From: Parabacteroides distasonis
Lineage (GTDB): Bacteria > Bacteroidota > Bacteroidia > Bacteroidales > Tannerellaceae
NCBI GenBank assembly: GCA_021531775.1
Contig: JAFBIU010000025.1
Coordinates: 1-50,856 of the forward strand
Length of the DNA: 50,856 nt
Direction: 5' to 3'
The position numbers and the translations under genes were made by a program. Within the stretch, counting starts at the first letter, position 1, and every line of letters starts with the position of its first letter. Under the pieces are notes generated by a model. That model was not told where the DNA came from. It searched no databases and saw only the letters and a program-made list of their open reading frames with translations. Of the stretch, positions 7,872-16,452 are shown one piece after another.

Positions 7872-8653
7872 AAACGGATGAGAGCTACAAGGTCCCGAAC
7901 TTGGAGAAGGGCATTGCTGTCTTGGAATATCTGTCGTTTCACCACCTGGGAAAAACCTTGCAGGAGATTAAGTCTGACTTGACAATATCGCAGACAACGG
8001 CCTACCGGATCCTGAATACCTTGGTGCGGTTGGACTATTTGTTGTACAGTGAAGAGACCAAGCGTTACCGGTTGTCCAAGAAATTATTGACTTTGGGTTT
8101 TCGTTCGCTGAATGAGCATAATCTGTTGGAAACAGTCTTGCCCTATCTGCGTCAGGTACGCGATGAGGTGAAAGAGACTGCTTGCTTCGGTGTGTTGGGC
8201 GAGAAGAAGGGCATTTTCATCGAGCAGGCGCAGGGACGACATACGTTCCATTTTGTGTTGTCACCCGGGAAACCGTTCGAACTGCATTGTTCGGCACCGG
8301 GGAAGGCCATCATGGCCTATCTGCCCGATACGGTGCGTGACCAGTATCTCGCTCACATGGCTTTCGAACCCTATAACGAACGGACGATCACGGATCGGGT
8401 GCGTTACTTGCAAGAGTTGGAACGGGTGCGCAAAAAGGGGTATGCGTTGGATAATGAGGAGGAGATGAGCGGGGTCATCTGTGTGGGAGCTCCCATCTTC
8501 AACTATACCGGTTACCCCTGTGGTGCTATTTGGATTTCTGGACCCAAGGATCGTTTGCCTGTGGAGGTGGTTCGGCAGTCAGCCGAAACGATCTTGCGGT
8601 TTTGTAAGCAAATTTCGATGGAGTTGGGTTATATCCGGACTTCAAAACTATAA
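7844..8653 (+). CDS. IclR-family transcriptional regulator
   Basis: A 269-residue regulator with an N-terminal winged helix-turn-helix (about 20-80: EKGIAVLEYLSF, ISQTTAYRILNTLVRLDYL) and a C-terminal IclR effector domain (about 95-260: ACFGVLGEKKGIFIEQAQG, HCSAPGKAIMAYLP). IclR proteins usually sense a small metabolite and control adjacent catabolic genes. It lies 17 bp before the first cytochrome gene, so it is probably cotranscribed with, and regulates, the cluster to about 22695. Two ATGs, 7844 and 7865, occur in the exact repeat; the later one would give 262 residues. Confidence 0.9.
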   Translation: METVISNMEKTDESYKVPNLEKGIAVLEYLSFHHLGKTLQEIKSDLTISQTTAYRILNTLVRLDYLLYSEETKRYRLSKKLLTLGFRSLNEHNLLETVLPYLRQVRDEVKETACFGVLGEKKGIFIEQAQGRHTFHFVLSPGKPFELHCSAPGKAIMAYLPDTVRDQYLAHMAFEPYNERTITDRVRYLQELERVRKKGYALDNEEEMSGVICVGAPIFNYTGYPCGAIWISGPKDRLPVEVVRQSAETILRFCKQISMELGYIRTSKL

Positions 8654-8670
8654 ACACAAAAAAATGAGCC

Positions 8671-10443
8671 ATGAGTAATAAACACATGTTGAAACATTTG
8701 TTGGCTATTTGTATGGCCTGGGGATGTATCGCTTTGGCTTCTGCCGGAACGCCTCCCTTTTTTACGACCGATTTGGCCATGAATAGTCAAGGTGAGTTGA
8801 TTTTGGCCCAAAAGGGGACAAAAAGTATCGATGTCTTTTCGCCTGATGGGTCTGCTTTGTTGCATTCCTATGCATTGGATGCTCCGCCAACAGGGTTGTT
8901 GCTGGATGGCGACAAGGCCTATGTGACGACATTTGAAACGCGCGGACAGCTGCAGGTGCTGTCTTTGACTTCCGGACAGGTGGAATATGCCATTCCGGTC
9001 GGTTCGGGGGCTTGCCATCCGATGTGGGGACCGGACAAACAGCATATCTATGTCTGCAATCAGTTCTCCAATACGGTGAGTGAGATTGATTTGTCAACCC
9101 GCAAGGTGACACGGACGGTTTCGGTGTTGCGTGAACCTCGGTCTGCTGTCTTTAGTCAGGATGGACAACAGCTCTATGTCACCAATTTCCTGCCTGCGCA
9201 ACGGGCGGATATCGATTATGTGGCAGCCTGTGTGTCGGTCATCGATGTAAAAAGCTTTACGAAGATCAAGGATATTCAGCTGGCCAACGGCAGTAATGCC
9301 GTACGTGGTATCTGCATCACGCCGGATGGCAAGTATGTGTATGTATCGCACAACTTAGGCCGTTTTGCGGTGCCTACCTCGCAGTTGCAGCAGGGCTGGA
9401 TGAATACCAGTGCCTTCAGTGTGATCAATACCGCTACGCAGGCGTTGGATGGTGTGGTCATCGTGGATGATCCCGACCGGGGTGCGGCTGGTATCTGGAG
9501 CATCGCCTGCAACGACGAGTCGATCTTTATCTCACATTCGGGCACGCACGAGATCAGTGTGATCGATCATAAAGCCATGCGTCAGAAATTGGAAAACTAT
9601 CCGGACAAGTCGGTCCTGGACTATGACTTGACCTTCCTGTACGGGATGCGGCAACGGATTCCGTTGGAGGGAAACGGACCGCGTTGTATGCTGTTAGCCA
9701 ACGATAAATTGTACATTCCGACCTATTTTGCGGATGTGCTGAATGTGTGGGATGTGAAGAGCCAGCAATTGGCGAGCGTATCACTCAACCCGACGCGCGA
9801 GGAGAGCATCGAGAACCGGGGCGAACGTTACTTCAACGATGCCACCAACTGTTTCCAGAATTGGCAGAGTTGCAATGGCTGCCATCCGGGTGACGGCCGG
9901 ACTGACGGTATGAACTGGGACTTGATGAATGATGGGGTAGGCAATCCGAAAAACTGCAAGAGTATGCTCTTTGCGCATGTGACACCCCCCTGCATGATCT
10001 CCGGTATCCGTGCAACGGCGGAAATTGCTGTCCATGCCGGATTCAAATATATCCAGTTCTTCGACATCGAAACGGCACATGCCGAGTGCGTGGATGCCTA
10101 TTTGAAGTCGTTGCAGCCGGTGCCGAGTCCCTACTTGGTGAATGGGGAGCTCTCTGACAAGGCGAAGGCTGGACGCAAGGTATTTGAAAAGCAGGGTTGT
10201 GGCGAGTGTCACAGCGGTCCCTATTATACCGACCAGAAGAAACATCGCATCGGCGAAGATGTGGAGTTTGACGATGGATGGGATACGCCCACCCTGCGCG
10301 AGGTTTGGCGGACGGCTCCCTATCTGTTCGATGGACGGGCTGCCACCATGGAGGAGGTGTTTGAAGTGCATCGACATGGCATCGAGCGCAAGATCTCCAA
10401 ACGGGAGATTGAGGAATTGACCGAATATGTGAATTCATTATAA
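8671..10443 (+). CDS. Exported YVTN beta-propeller fused to di-haem cytochrome c domain
   Basis: A 590-residue protein with a signal peptide (about 1-25, ending ASAG). About 30-380 form YVTN/Lactonase-like propeller blades (GDKAYVTTF, HIYVCNQFSNTVSEIDLS, GKYVYVSHN). The C-terminal domain has two haem sites, CNGCH (401-405) and CGECH (510-514), and a peroxidase-like ending (DTPTLREVWRTAPYLFDGRA). It resembles a MauG/Ccp haem module joined to a propeller, so it probably performs or relays periplasmic redox chemistry. The substrate is unknown. The start at 8671 has a good signal peptide; Met at 8686 is an alternative. Confidence 0.82.
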   Translation: MSNKHMLKHLLAICMAWGCIALASAGTPPFFTTDLAMNSQGELILAQKGTKSIDVFSPDGSALLHSYALDAPPTGLLLDGDKAYVTTFETRGQLQVLSLTSGQVEYAIPVGSGACHPMWGPDKQHIYVCNQFSNTVSEIDLSTRKVTRTVSVLREPRSAVFSQDGQQLYVTNFLPAQRADIDYVAACVSVIDVKSFTKIKDIQLANGSNAVRGICITPDGKYVYVSHNLGRFAVPTSQLQQGWMNTSAFSVINTATQALDGVVIVDDPDRGAAGIWSIACNDESIFISHSGTHEISVIDHKAMRQKLENYPDKSVLDYDLTFLYGMRQRIPLEGNGPRCMLLANDKLYIPTYFADVLNVWDVKSQQLASVSLNPTREESIENRGERYFNDATNCFQNWQSCNGCHPGDGRTDGMNWDLMNDGVGNPKNCKSMLFAHVTPPCMISGIRATAEIAVHAGFKYIQFFDIETAHAECVDAYLKSLQPVPSPYLVNGELSDKAKAGRKVFEKQGCGECHSGPYYTDQKKHRIGEDVEFDDGWDTPTLREVWRTAPYLFDGRAATMEEVFEVHRHGIERKISKREIEELTEYVNSL

Positions 10444-10459
10444 AGGAGGGGAAAACAGG

Positions 10460-11554
10460 ATGAATTATTGTGAGAAGATACGCTACACCATTTATCGGAC
10501 CGTAGCAGCTGAGTTTGGCCAAATGGTGGATAATCTTTTGGCTCAATTACCCGACTATGAGGTGATCTTGCGGTTGACCTTTTTCGGTATGCCTGCCTCG
10601 AACGAGGAGTATTTGGAGCGTCGTGTGCGTCTGCGTGAGCGGATACGCCGTCATTATGGCAACTATGAACCTGCTTTGACCTATGTTTCCCAACCTCCGT
10701 TGGATGCGCCCTTGGTGTTGGAGGTGCATAGTTTTGTGCCCGAGCCGGAAGATCGGATTACCTTCCGTCACCTGCATGGAATGCCCTACGTGCTGTTGGA
10801 GAACCCGGATGGGCGTTTCCTGTTTGCCGGCGGTTTTCATGGCGATGTGGTGAATTTCCAGATAGAGCAGATATCGCGCGAGGTGTTCCGGTTGTTGGGG
10901 CAGGTGATGCGCAAGGAGGGTTTCCCCGTCAACAGCATCATCCGCCAATGGAACTACATCGAACGGATCACCGCTTTCGATGGGGCCGACCAGCATTACC
11001 AGTCGTTCAACAATGCCCGGAGTGAGTTTTACGGACGGACTGTATGGGACAACGGGTATCCGGCAGCTACCGGTATCGGGGCCAATTTGGGAGGCTTGGT
11101 GATCGACATTGATGCGGCTACCTTCCAATCGCCCGATTGTTTTGCCACTCCGATCGACAACCGGCTTCAGGTCGCAGCGCATGCCTATTCCGACCAGGTG
11201 CTGGAGGCGGCTTGCCAGAAAAAGACAACGCCGAAGTTCGAGCGGGCCAAAAGTATGACCTTCGGAGAACATCGCCTGATCTACATCTCCGGTACGGCAG
11301 CCATTCGAGGCGAGGAGAGCTTGACCGGTGTCGGGTTAGAACGCCAGCTGCACATCACCATGGAGAACATCGCTGAATTGATCGGATCGGCCCGCTTACG
11401 GATGTTGCGGGTCTATCTGAAGCATCCGGAGGATTATGCCTTGGCCAAACAGCTGTTGGACGGATATGGTCTGAACATTCCGATCTCCTACATGTGGGCG
11501 GATGTCTGTCGAGACGAGCTGTTGATTGAGATCGAGGGTATCGCCATTGAATGA
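10460..11554 (+). CDS. Chorismatase-like (FkbO/Hyg5) RidA-superfamily protein
   Basis: A 364-residue cytoplasmic protein with the two-lobed build of FkbO/Hyg5 chorismatases. The N-terminal half includes RHLHGMPYVLLENPDGRFLFAG, the centre has NNARSEFYG and GYPAATGIGANLGG, and the C-terminal half is RidA/YjgF-like (SGTAAIRGEESL, HITMENI). Family members hydrolyse chorismate to pyruvate plus a dihydroxycyclohexadiene or 3-hydroxybenzoate. Whether this one does is inference from fold-level likeness. It follows the cytochrome gene by 16 bp behind an AAAGGAGG Shine-Dalgarno. An unusual partner for haem proteins; a divergent RidA-type deaminase is the alternative. Confidence 0.65.
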   Translation: MNYCEKIRYTIYRTVAAEFGQMVDNLLAQLPDYEVILRLTFFGMPASNEEYLERRVRLRERIRRHYGNYEPALTYVSQPPLDAPLVLEVHSFVPEPEDRITFRHLHGMPYVLLENPDGRFLFAGGFHGDVVNFQIEQISREVFRLLGQVMRKEGFPVNSIIRQWNYIERITAFDGADQHYQSFNNARSEFYGRTVWDNGYPAATGIGANLGGLVIDIDAATFQSPDCFATPIDNRLQVAAHAYSDQVLEAACQKKTTPKFERAKSMTFGEHRLIYISGTAAIRGEESLTGVGLERQLHITMENIAELIGSARLRMLRVYLKHPEDYALAKQLLDGYGLNIPISYMWADVCRDELLIEIEGIAIE

Positions 11555-11582
11555 TCAAAGATACAACAACTATAAAATAACA

Positions 11583-12347
11583 ATGAACATGAAGAAAAGA
11601 AATGGTTTTATGAAATGGGCCTTGGGCGCATCGTTGTGTGCCCTGATGGCATGTACGGGTAACAACACAGCGGAAAACAAGTCTTGCTGCAAGGCTAATG
11701 GCAAAGGCCAGTGCCAGGAGGCTTGCAACAGCAGCTGTCAACAAGCATGTAATCAAACTTGTCAAACAAATAAAGATATGAAGTATTCAAAAAAGTACAC
11801 CAATGCTGACTTCTACAAAGATGGAAAGTTCCAGCAGGAGGTTGCCATGGAGGCAATGAAGGATATGTTCGCTTTCTACGGCGTTCCGTTTACAGAGTTG
11901 ATGGCCAAAGATATGTGGGTAACAGACTTTGGTTTGGGTGATTTTGAAAACTTGGGTATGGGTGGTATTTTCTGGATCAACGATCCGGATCATGGCTACT
12001 TCGCACACGCTATTTACCTGTTGCCGGGTCAGATGATTCCGGAACATGCACACGTGGCTACCAAATTCCCGGCTAAACATGAATCTTGGATGGTAGAGAA
12101 GGGTTGGGTGTATAACTTCTCCGTGATTGGCGACGAAACACCGAACGCTCCGGCTATCCCGGCTTCACACGGCCCGATCCAGAGTAAGAATTTTGTGGTT
12201 CAGAAGGTGGGCGACGTGCTCCGTCTGAAACAATTGGAATCATACCACTTCATGATGGCTGGTCCGGAAGGTGCTATCGTGGACGAGTGGGCTTGCTATC
12301 ACGACAATGACGGTCTGCGTTTCACCAACAAGAAGGCCGCTTTGTAA
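11583..12347 (+). CDS. Cys-rich cupin lipoprotein
   Basis: A 254-residue lipoprotein with lipobox LMAC (Cys24). Next comes a linker with nine further cysteines in under 30 residues (SCCKANGKGQCQEACNSSC and on), then a cupin fold (about 120-230). The cupin has HAHVATKFPAKHE as likely metal ligands and a second motif near SYHFMMAGPEG. It resembles metal-dependent cupin sugar isomerases of the D-lyxose isomerase kind, but I cannot name a family with confidence. The cysteine cluster has no CxxCH, so it is not a haem site. It may bind metal or form disulphides in the periplasm. Upstream frame to 11526 lacks a signal peptide, so 11583 (or 11589) is the start. Confidence 0.7.
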   Translation: MNMKKRNGFMKWALGASLCALMACTGNNTAENKSCCKANGKGQCQEACNSSCQQACNQTCQTNKDMKYSKKYTNADFYKDGKFQQEVAMEAMKDMFAFYGVPFTELMAKDMWVTDFGLGDFENLGMGGIFWINDPDHGYFAHAIYLLPGQMIPEHAHVATKFPAKHESWMVEKGWVYNFSVIGDETPNAPAIPASHGPIQSKNFVVQKVGDVLRLKQLESYHFMMAGPEGAIVDEWACYHDNDGLRFTNKKAAL

Positions 12348-12387
12348 TCTACGCCAACTTCATTGTTAATGCTCAAAACTTAAACAC

Positions 12388-15300
12388 ATGAACAAATACG
12401 CTTTGTTAGTGTCTGTATGGTTGGCATCTGCTTGCTTTGCTTCGGCTGGACCGAAGCAAAAGCGGGTGGAGACTTGGATCGATGCCGCCATTCAATGTAA
12501 ATCCGATCTTCGGTCTGAACTGAAGAAGGTGAATATGCCGATCGGATCCTCATGGGTAAAGGCTAAACAAAAAGCTGAACCGATCAGTGCCGATGTTACC
12601 GGTCAGGAAAAACTGGTACTCGTCACTTCAGGAGGACCGGATGGTAATGATTGGGACTGGGGTACTTGGGCCAATGCGCGTCTGATCAAGGCTGACGGAA
12701 CATCGGTTTGGTTGGATGAACTGGAGCCTGAATACTGGGTTTCCGGATCGGGCTCGATTCGGAAAAATACTGACTTGTATGGTAATCCGTTGCTGATCGG
12801 TGGTAAGAAATATGACCACAGTGTGTTGTGCCATGCAAACGGTGTCATGGTCTATAATATAGGTAAGGAATATGTCCGTTTCGAAGCCGAAGTGGGTTTG
12901 GCTGAGCAATCGACGGTGGGTAGCGTCTTCTTCACCATTCTGAATGTCTATCCGAAGGATGAGGCTGCTGCCCTGTTGGAGAAATATCCGAAAGAGTTGG
13001 GTGCGCTGAATGCCAACATTGATGGTTTGGAGAACTGGCTGACAGCTTCCGATGCAACAGCCGAGAAAGACATTGTGCTGAACCTGAGTGCCAAGTTGAA
13101 AGATGCTTCTTATTTCAAGCAGGAGGTAAAACGCATTGAGGCTTTGCAGAATGTGGACGATCAGATCCGTGCCTATTTGGAATTGTATGAAAAAGCGCAG
13201 CGGGTTTGTAACTTGCAGAATGAGTTGGCTTGGTTGAATATCGAGGCCATCCGTCTGGCATTTGCCGACATGAAGGCAATGCCGAACTACGATACGGCGA
13301 AGTATCAGCCGATGCTGAACGAATTGGAGCAGTTGGTGAAGGGTGGTTTCGGCAATATCTATTCGGGTGATGAAGCCGCCTTGGTTAGTGCCGAAAAGGC
13401 GCTCTCGCTGAAACGGGCTATCTTGGTGGGTAACCCCTTCTTGGATGGCGACAAGATCGTAGCCAGCCGTTATCAGTTGGGTATCGAATCCCATAAGGCG
13501 ATGGCTCCGCAGTTGGGTACACAGGCCAACAACTGGAGTAATCAGGAGTCTGCCCGCCGTTCTGGATTTGATGCCGACATCGTGGAATTGACCAACTTGC
13601 GGGGTGATGTACAGGTACGCTCGGTCTATAAGCCGGACAATACCTCTTCCATTGCCGACTTGAAGTTGCATTGGGATGGTGATCGTGTAATGTTTACCCA
13701 GACCGATGCCAACAAACATTGGAATGTGTATGAAGTGAAACTGGACGGTACGGGACATAAACCATTGGTTGAATGTTCAGAACCCGATCTGGAGTTTTAC
13801 GATGGAACTTATTTGCCTGATGGACGTGTGATTGCCATCTCGAATGTGGGGTATCAAGGTGTACCCTGTGTGAGTGGTGATGACCCCGTCGGTAACATGA
13901 TGCTGTATAATCCGAAGGACAAGAGCCTGCGTCGTCTGACGTTCGACCAGGATGCCAACTGGAACCCGGTCATTACGCACACGGGTAAGGTGATGTACAC
14001 ACGTTGGGAATATACGGACTTGACCCATTACTATACACGTATCGTGATGACCATGAACCCCGACGGAACGGAGCAGAAAGCCCTGTTCGGTAGTGGATCC
14101 ATGTTCCCCAACAGTACCTTCGACGTACAGCCGTTGCCGGGTCATGCCTCTGCCTTTGTCGGTATTATCTCCGGTCACCATGGTATAGCACGTTCCGGAC
14201 GTTTGATCCTGTTCGATCCGAACAAGGCACGTAAGGGTGTCGAGGGTATGTTGCAGGAGATCCCGTTCCGCAACCGTCCGATCAAGGAGGAGATCAAGGA
14301 TGAATTGGTGAATGGCGTTTGGCCGCAGTTCGTCAAACCGACTCCGTTGAATGATAAGTATTTCTTGGTATCTGCCAAGTTGGATAAGGATGATCTGTGG
14401 GGCTTGTACCTGGTCGATGTCTTCGACAACGTGACCTGTCTGCGCAAAGTAGAGGGTGAGGGTTATATCAGCCCGATCGTTGTTCGGAAGAACCAGACTC
14501 CTCCGTTGATTCCGGACCGCGTGAAGTTGGATCAGAAGGAGGCTACCGTCTTCATTCAGGATATTTACGAAGGTGAAGGTCTGAAGGGTGTTCCCCGTGG
14601 CAAAGTAAAGGAATTGCGTCTGCATGCCTACGAATATGCCTATTTGAAGACGACATCGGATCACAACTGGCATGGTATCCAGAGTGGTTGGGACATCAAG
14701 CGTCTGTTGGGAACAGTGCCGGTAGAAGAGGATGGTTCAGCTATCTTCAAGATCCCGGCCAACACACCGATCTCCATCCAGCCGATTGGTGAAGATGGAG
14801 CTGCCATCCAGTGGATGCGTAGCTGGTTGACCGGTCAGCCGGGTGAGGTGGTTTCCTGCGTGGGTTGCCACGAAGATCAGAACCAGATTGCCATTCCGAA
14901 ACGTGTGATTGCTTCGAAGAAATCGCCCGCTTCGATTACTCCTCCGGAGGGTGGCGTTCGTTCCTTTACGTATGATCTGGAGATTCAGCCGATCCTGGAT
15001 CGTGCATGTATCGCCTGTCACAATGGTCAAGGCAAGGCATTCGACCTGCGTGCCGGTGAAAAGGACAAACGTGGTTACGGTCCTTCCTACCTCAACCTGC
15101 ATCCTTACGTACACCGTCAGGGTGGTGAAGGTGATATGGCAGTCCTCTATCCGTATGAATATCACCCGAACACCAGTGAGTTGGTTCGTCTCTTGAAGAA
15201 GGGTCACCACAATGTGAAGCTGACCGACCAGGAGTGGAAGACGCTCTACAACTGGATCGACTACAACGCACCTGACAAGGGTTACTTCAATGCAAACGTG

Positions 15301-16386
15301 ATCCAGAAGGAGGTGATTCCGTATCAGGGTTATGACCAGATTGAACGTCGTATTGAGTTGACCAACAAATATGCCTGCGGTGCCGGTGTGGATTGGAAGA
15401 AGGAGATTGCCGACTATGCTGATTACCTGAAGAGCAAAGGTGAGATCAAGCCTGAGATGCCGGAGAAGTTGGCTCCTGTCAAGGAGAAGAACTTGAAGGT
15501 GAAGGGCTGGCCGTTTGGTGCCGATGCCATTCAGGGCATGTTGGCCGGTGAGGAGACTCGCAAGGAGATCGAATTGGCTCCGGGCGTGAAGATGACCTTC
15601 GTTCGTATTCCGGCAGGTCAGTTCGTGATGGGTACCTACCGGGGTGAACCGGATGCCCGTCCGACCAGCAAGGTGAAGATTGGCAAGGCCTTTTGGATGG
15701 CCGAGATCGAGGTGACGAACCAGCAGTTCAATACCTTCTTCCCCGACCACTTCAGCCGTTACATGGACCAGCAGTGGAAGGACCATGTCAACCAGGGTTA
15801 CCCGGCCTTCAAGCCGGAACAACCGGTGATCCGTGTCAGCTACGAAGAGGCGATGGCCTTCTGTCAGAAGTTGAGCGAAAAGACAGGTCTGAAGGTGACG
15901 TTGCCGACCGAGGCTCAGTGGGAATGGGCTTGTCGTGCCGGTAGCGATCAGGACTTCTGGTATGGCGACATGAATGCAGACTTCGGTAAGAAGGAGAACT
16001 TGGCCGATGAAACGACCAACCTGCTTGCCGTCAGTGGTATCGACCCGCAGCCGATGGCGAAGACCTCGTTCTGGTACAAGTACTATACCTTCCTGCCGAA
16101 GGTAGAGAGTGTCAACGATGGCAATCTGATCCAGGTGGGTGGCAAGGTATATGAGGCCAATCCGTTCGGTCTGTACAACATGCACGGTAATGTGGCTGAA
16201 TGGACCCGTTCCGACTATGTATCTTATCCGTATGTGGAGAATCCGAAGGAGTCTGCAGAGTATAAGGTGGTACGTGGCGGTTCATGGGTTGAACGTCCGA
16301 AGTATGCTGCCGCATATTCCCGCAAGGGCTATTATCCTTGGCAGCGTGTATTCAACGTCGGTTTCCGCGTGATTATTGAAGATTGA
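12388..16386 (+). CDS. Giant NPCBM / HzsA-like di-haem / SUMF1 fusion cytochrome
   Basis: A 1332-residue exported protein with a signal peptide ending near ASAG. About 40-185 form an NPCBM-type carbohydrate-binding jelly roll (GNDWDWGTWANARLI, LCHANGVMVYNIG). A helical linker (about 190-330) leads to a beta-propeller matching the hydrazine synthase alpha-subunit type. Two haem sites follow, CVGCH (824-828) and CIACH (874-878). From about 1069 there is a SUMF1/FGE-like domain (FVRIPAGQFVMGTYRGE, LPTEAQWEWACRAG, NMHGNVAEW, VRGGSW, GFRVI). The segment where formylglycine oxidases carry their cysteine pair (AAAYSRKGYYPWQR) has none, so that domain is probably structural or binding. Probable sugar-binding periplasmic oxidoreductase; substrate unknown. 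Confidence 0.8.
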   Translation: MNKYALLVSVWLASACFASAGPKQKRVETWIDAAIQCKSDLRSELKKVNMPIGSSWVKAKQKAEPISADVTGQEKLVLVTSGGPDGNDWDWGTWANARLIKADGTSVWLDELEPEYWVSGSGSIRKNTDLYGNPLLIGGKKYDHSVLCHANGVMVYNIGKEYVRFEAEVGLAEQSTVGSVFFTILNVYPKDEAAALLEKYPKELGALNANIDGLENWLTASDATAEKDIVLNLSAKLKDASYFKQEVKRIEALQNVDDQIRAYLELYEKAQRVCNLQNELAWLNIEAIRLAFADMKAMPNYDTAKYQPMLNELEQLVKGGFGNIYSGDEAALVSAEKALSLKRAILVGNPFLDGDKIVASRYQLGIESHKAMAPQLGTQANNWSNQESARRSGFDADIVELTNLRGDVQVRSVYKPDNTSSIADLKLHWDGDRVMFTQTDANKHWNVYEVKLDGTGHKPLVECSEPDLEFYDGTYLPDGRVIAISNVGYQGVPCVSGDDPVGNMMLYNPKDKSLRRLTFDQDANWNPVITHTGKVMYTRWEYTDLTHYYTRIVMTMNPDGTEQKALFGSGSMFPNSTFDVQPLPGHASAFVGIISGHHGIARSGRLILFDPNKARKGVEGMLQEIPFRNRPIKEEIKDELVNGVWPQFVKPTPLNDKYFLVSAKLDKDDLWGLYLVDVFDNVTCLRKVEGEGYISPIVVRKNQTPPLIPDRVKLDQKEATVFIQDIYEGEGLKGVPRGKVKELRLHAYEYAYLKTTSDHNWHGIQSGWDIKRLLGTVPVEEDGSAIFKIPANTPISIQPIGEDGAAIQWMRSWLTGQPGEVVSCVGCHEDQNQIAIPKRVIASKKSPASITPPEGGVRSFTYDLEIQPILDRACIACHNGQGKAFDLRAGEKDKRGYGPSYLNLHPYVHRQGGEGDMAVLYPYEYHPNTSELVRLLKKGHHNVKLTDQEWKTLYNWIDYNAPDKGYFNANVIQKEVIPYQGYDQIERRIELTNKYACGAGVDWKKEIADYADYLKSKGEIKPEMPEKLAPVKEKNLKVKGWPFGADAIQGMLAGEETRKEIELAPGVKMTFVRIPAGQFVMGTYRGEPDARPTSKVKIGKAFWMAEIEVTNQQFNTFFPDHFSRYMDQQWKDHVNQGYPAFKPEQPVIRVSYEEAMAFCQKLSEKTGLKVTLPTEAQWEWACRAGSDQDFWYGDMNADFGKKENLADETTNLLAVSGIDPQPMAKTSFWYKYYTFLPKVESVNDGNLIQVGGKVYEANPFGLYNMHGNVAEWTRSDYVSYPYVENPKESAEYKVVRGGSWVERPKYAAAYSRKGYYPWQRVFNVGFRVIIED

Positions 16387-16394
16387 TGATAAGT

Positions 16395-16433
16395 ACCGGT
16401 AAGAAGTGGAGCTTCAGGCTCCCTTCTTCCGGT
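16395..16433 (+). terminator. Intra-operon hairpin between the fusion cytochrome and ccsBA
   Basis: Arms ACCGG...GGAGC and GCTCC...CCGGT pair with bulges around a TTCAG loop, followed by CTTTATGTAATTTTATT. It could be a partial terminator or a 3' processing barrier that sets lower expression of the synthase relative to the cytochromes. Confidence 0.5.
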
Positions 16434-16452
16434 CTTTATGTAATTTTATTGT

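Noticed and set aside
14737-16185. Minus-strand frame of 482 residues opposite the HzsA-like fusion gene
   Set aside because: It is antisense to a clear coding sequence with haem and SUMF1 motifs and shows no family motif or start signals.
15592-16386. Active formylglycine-generating (sulphatase-maturing) enzyme
   Set aside because: The SUMF1-like domain lacks the active-site cysteine pair, and no sulphatase is encoded nearby.
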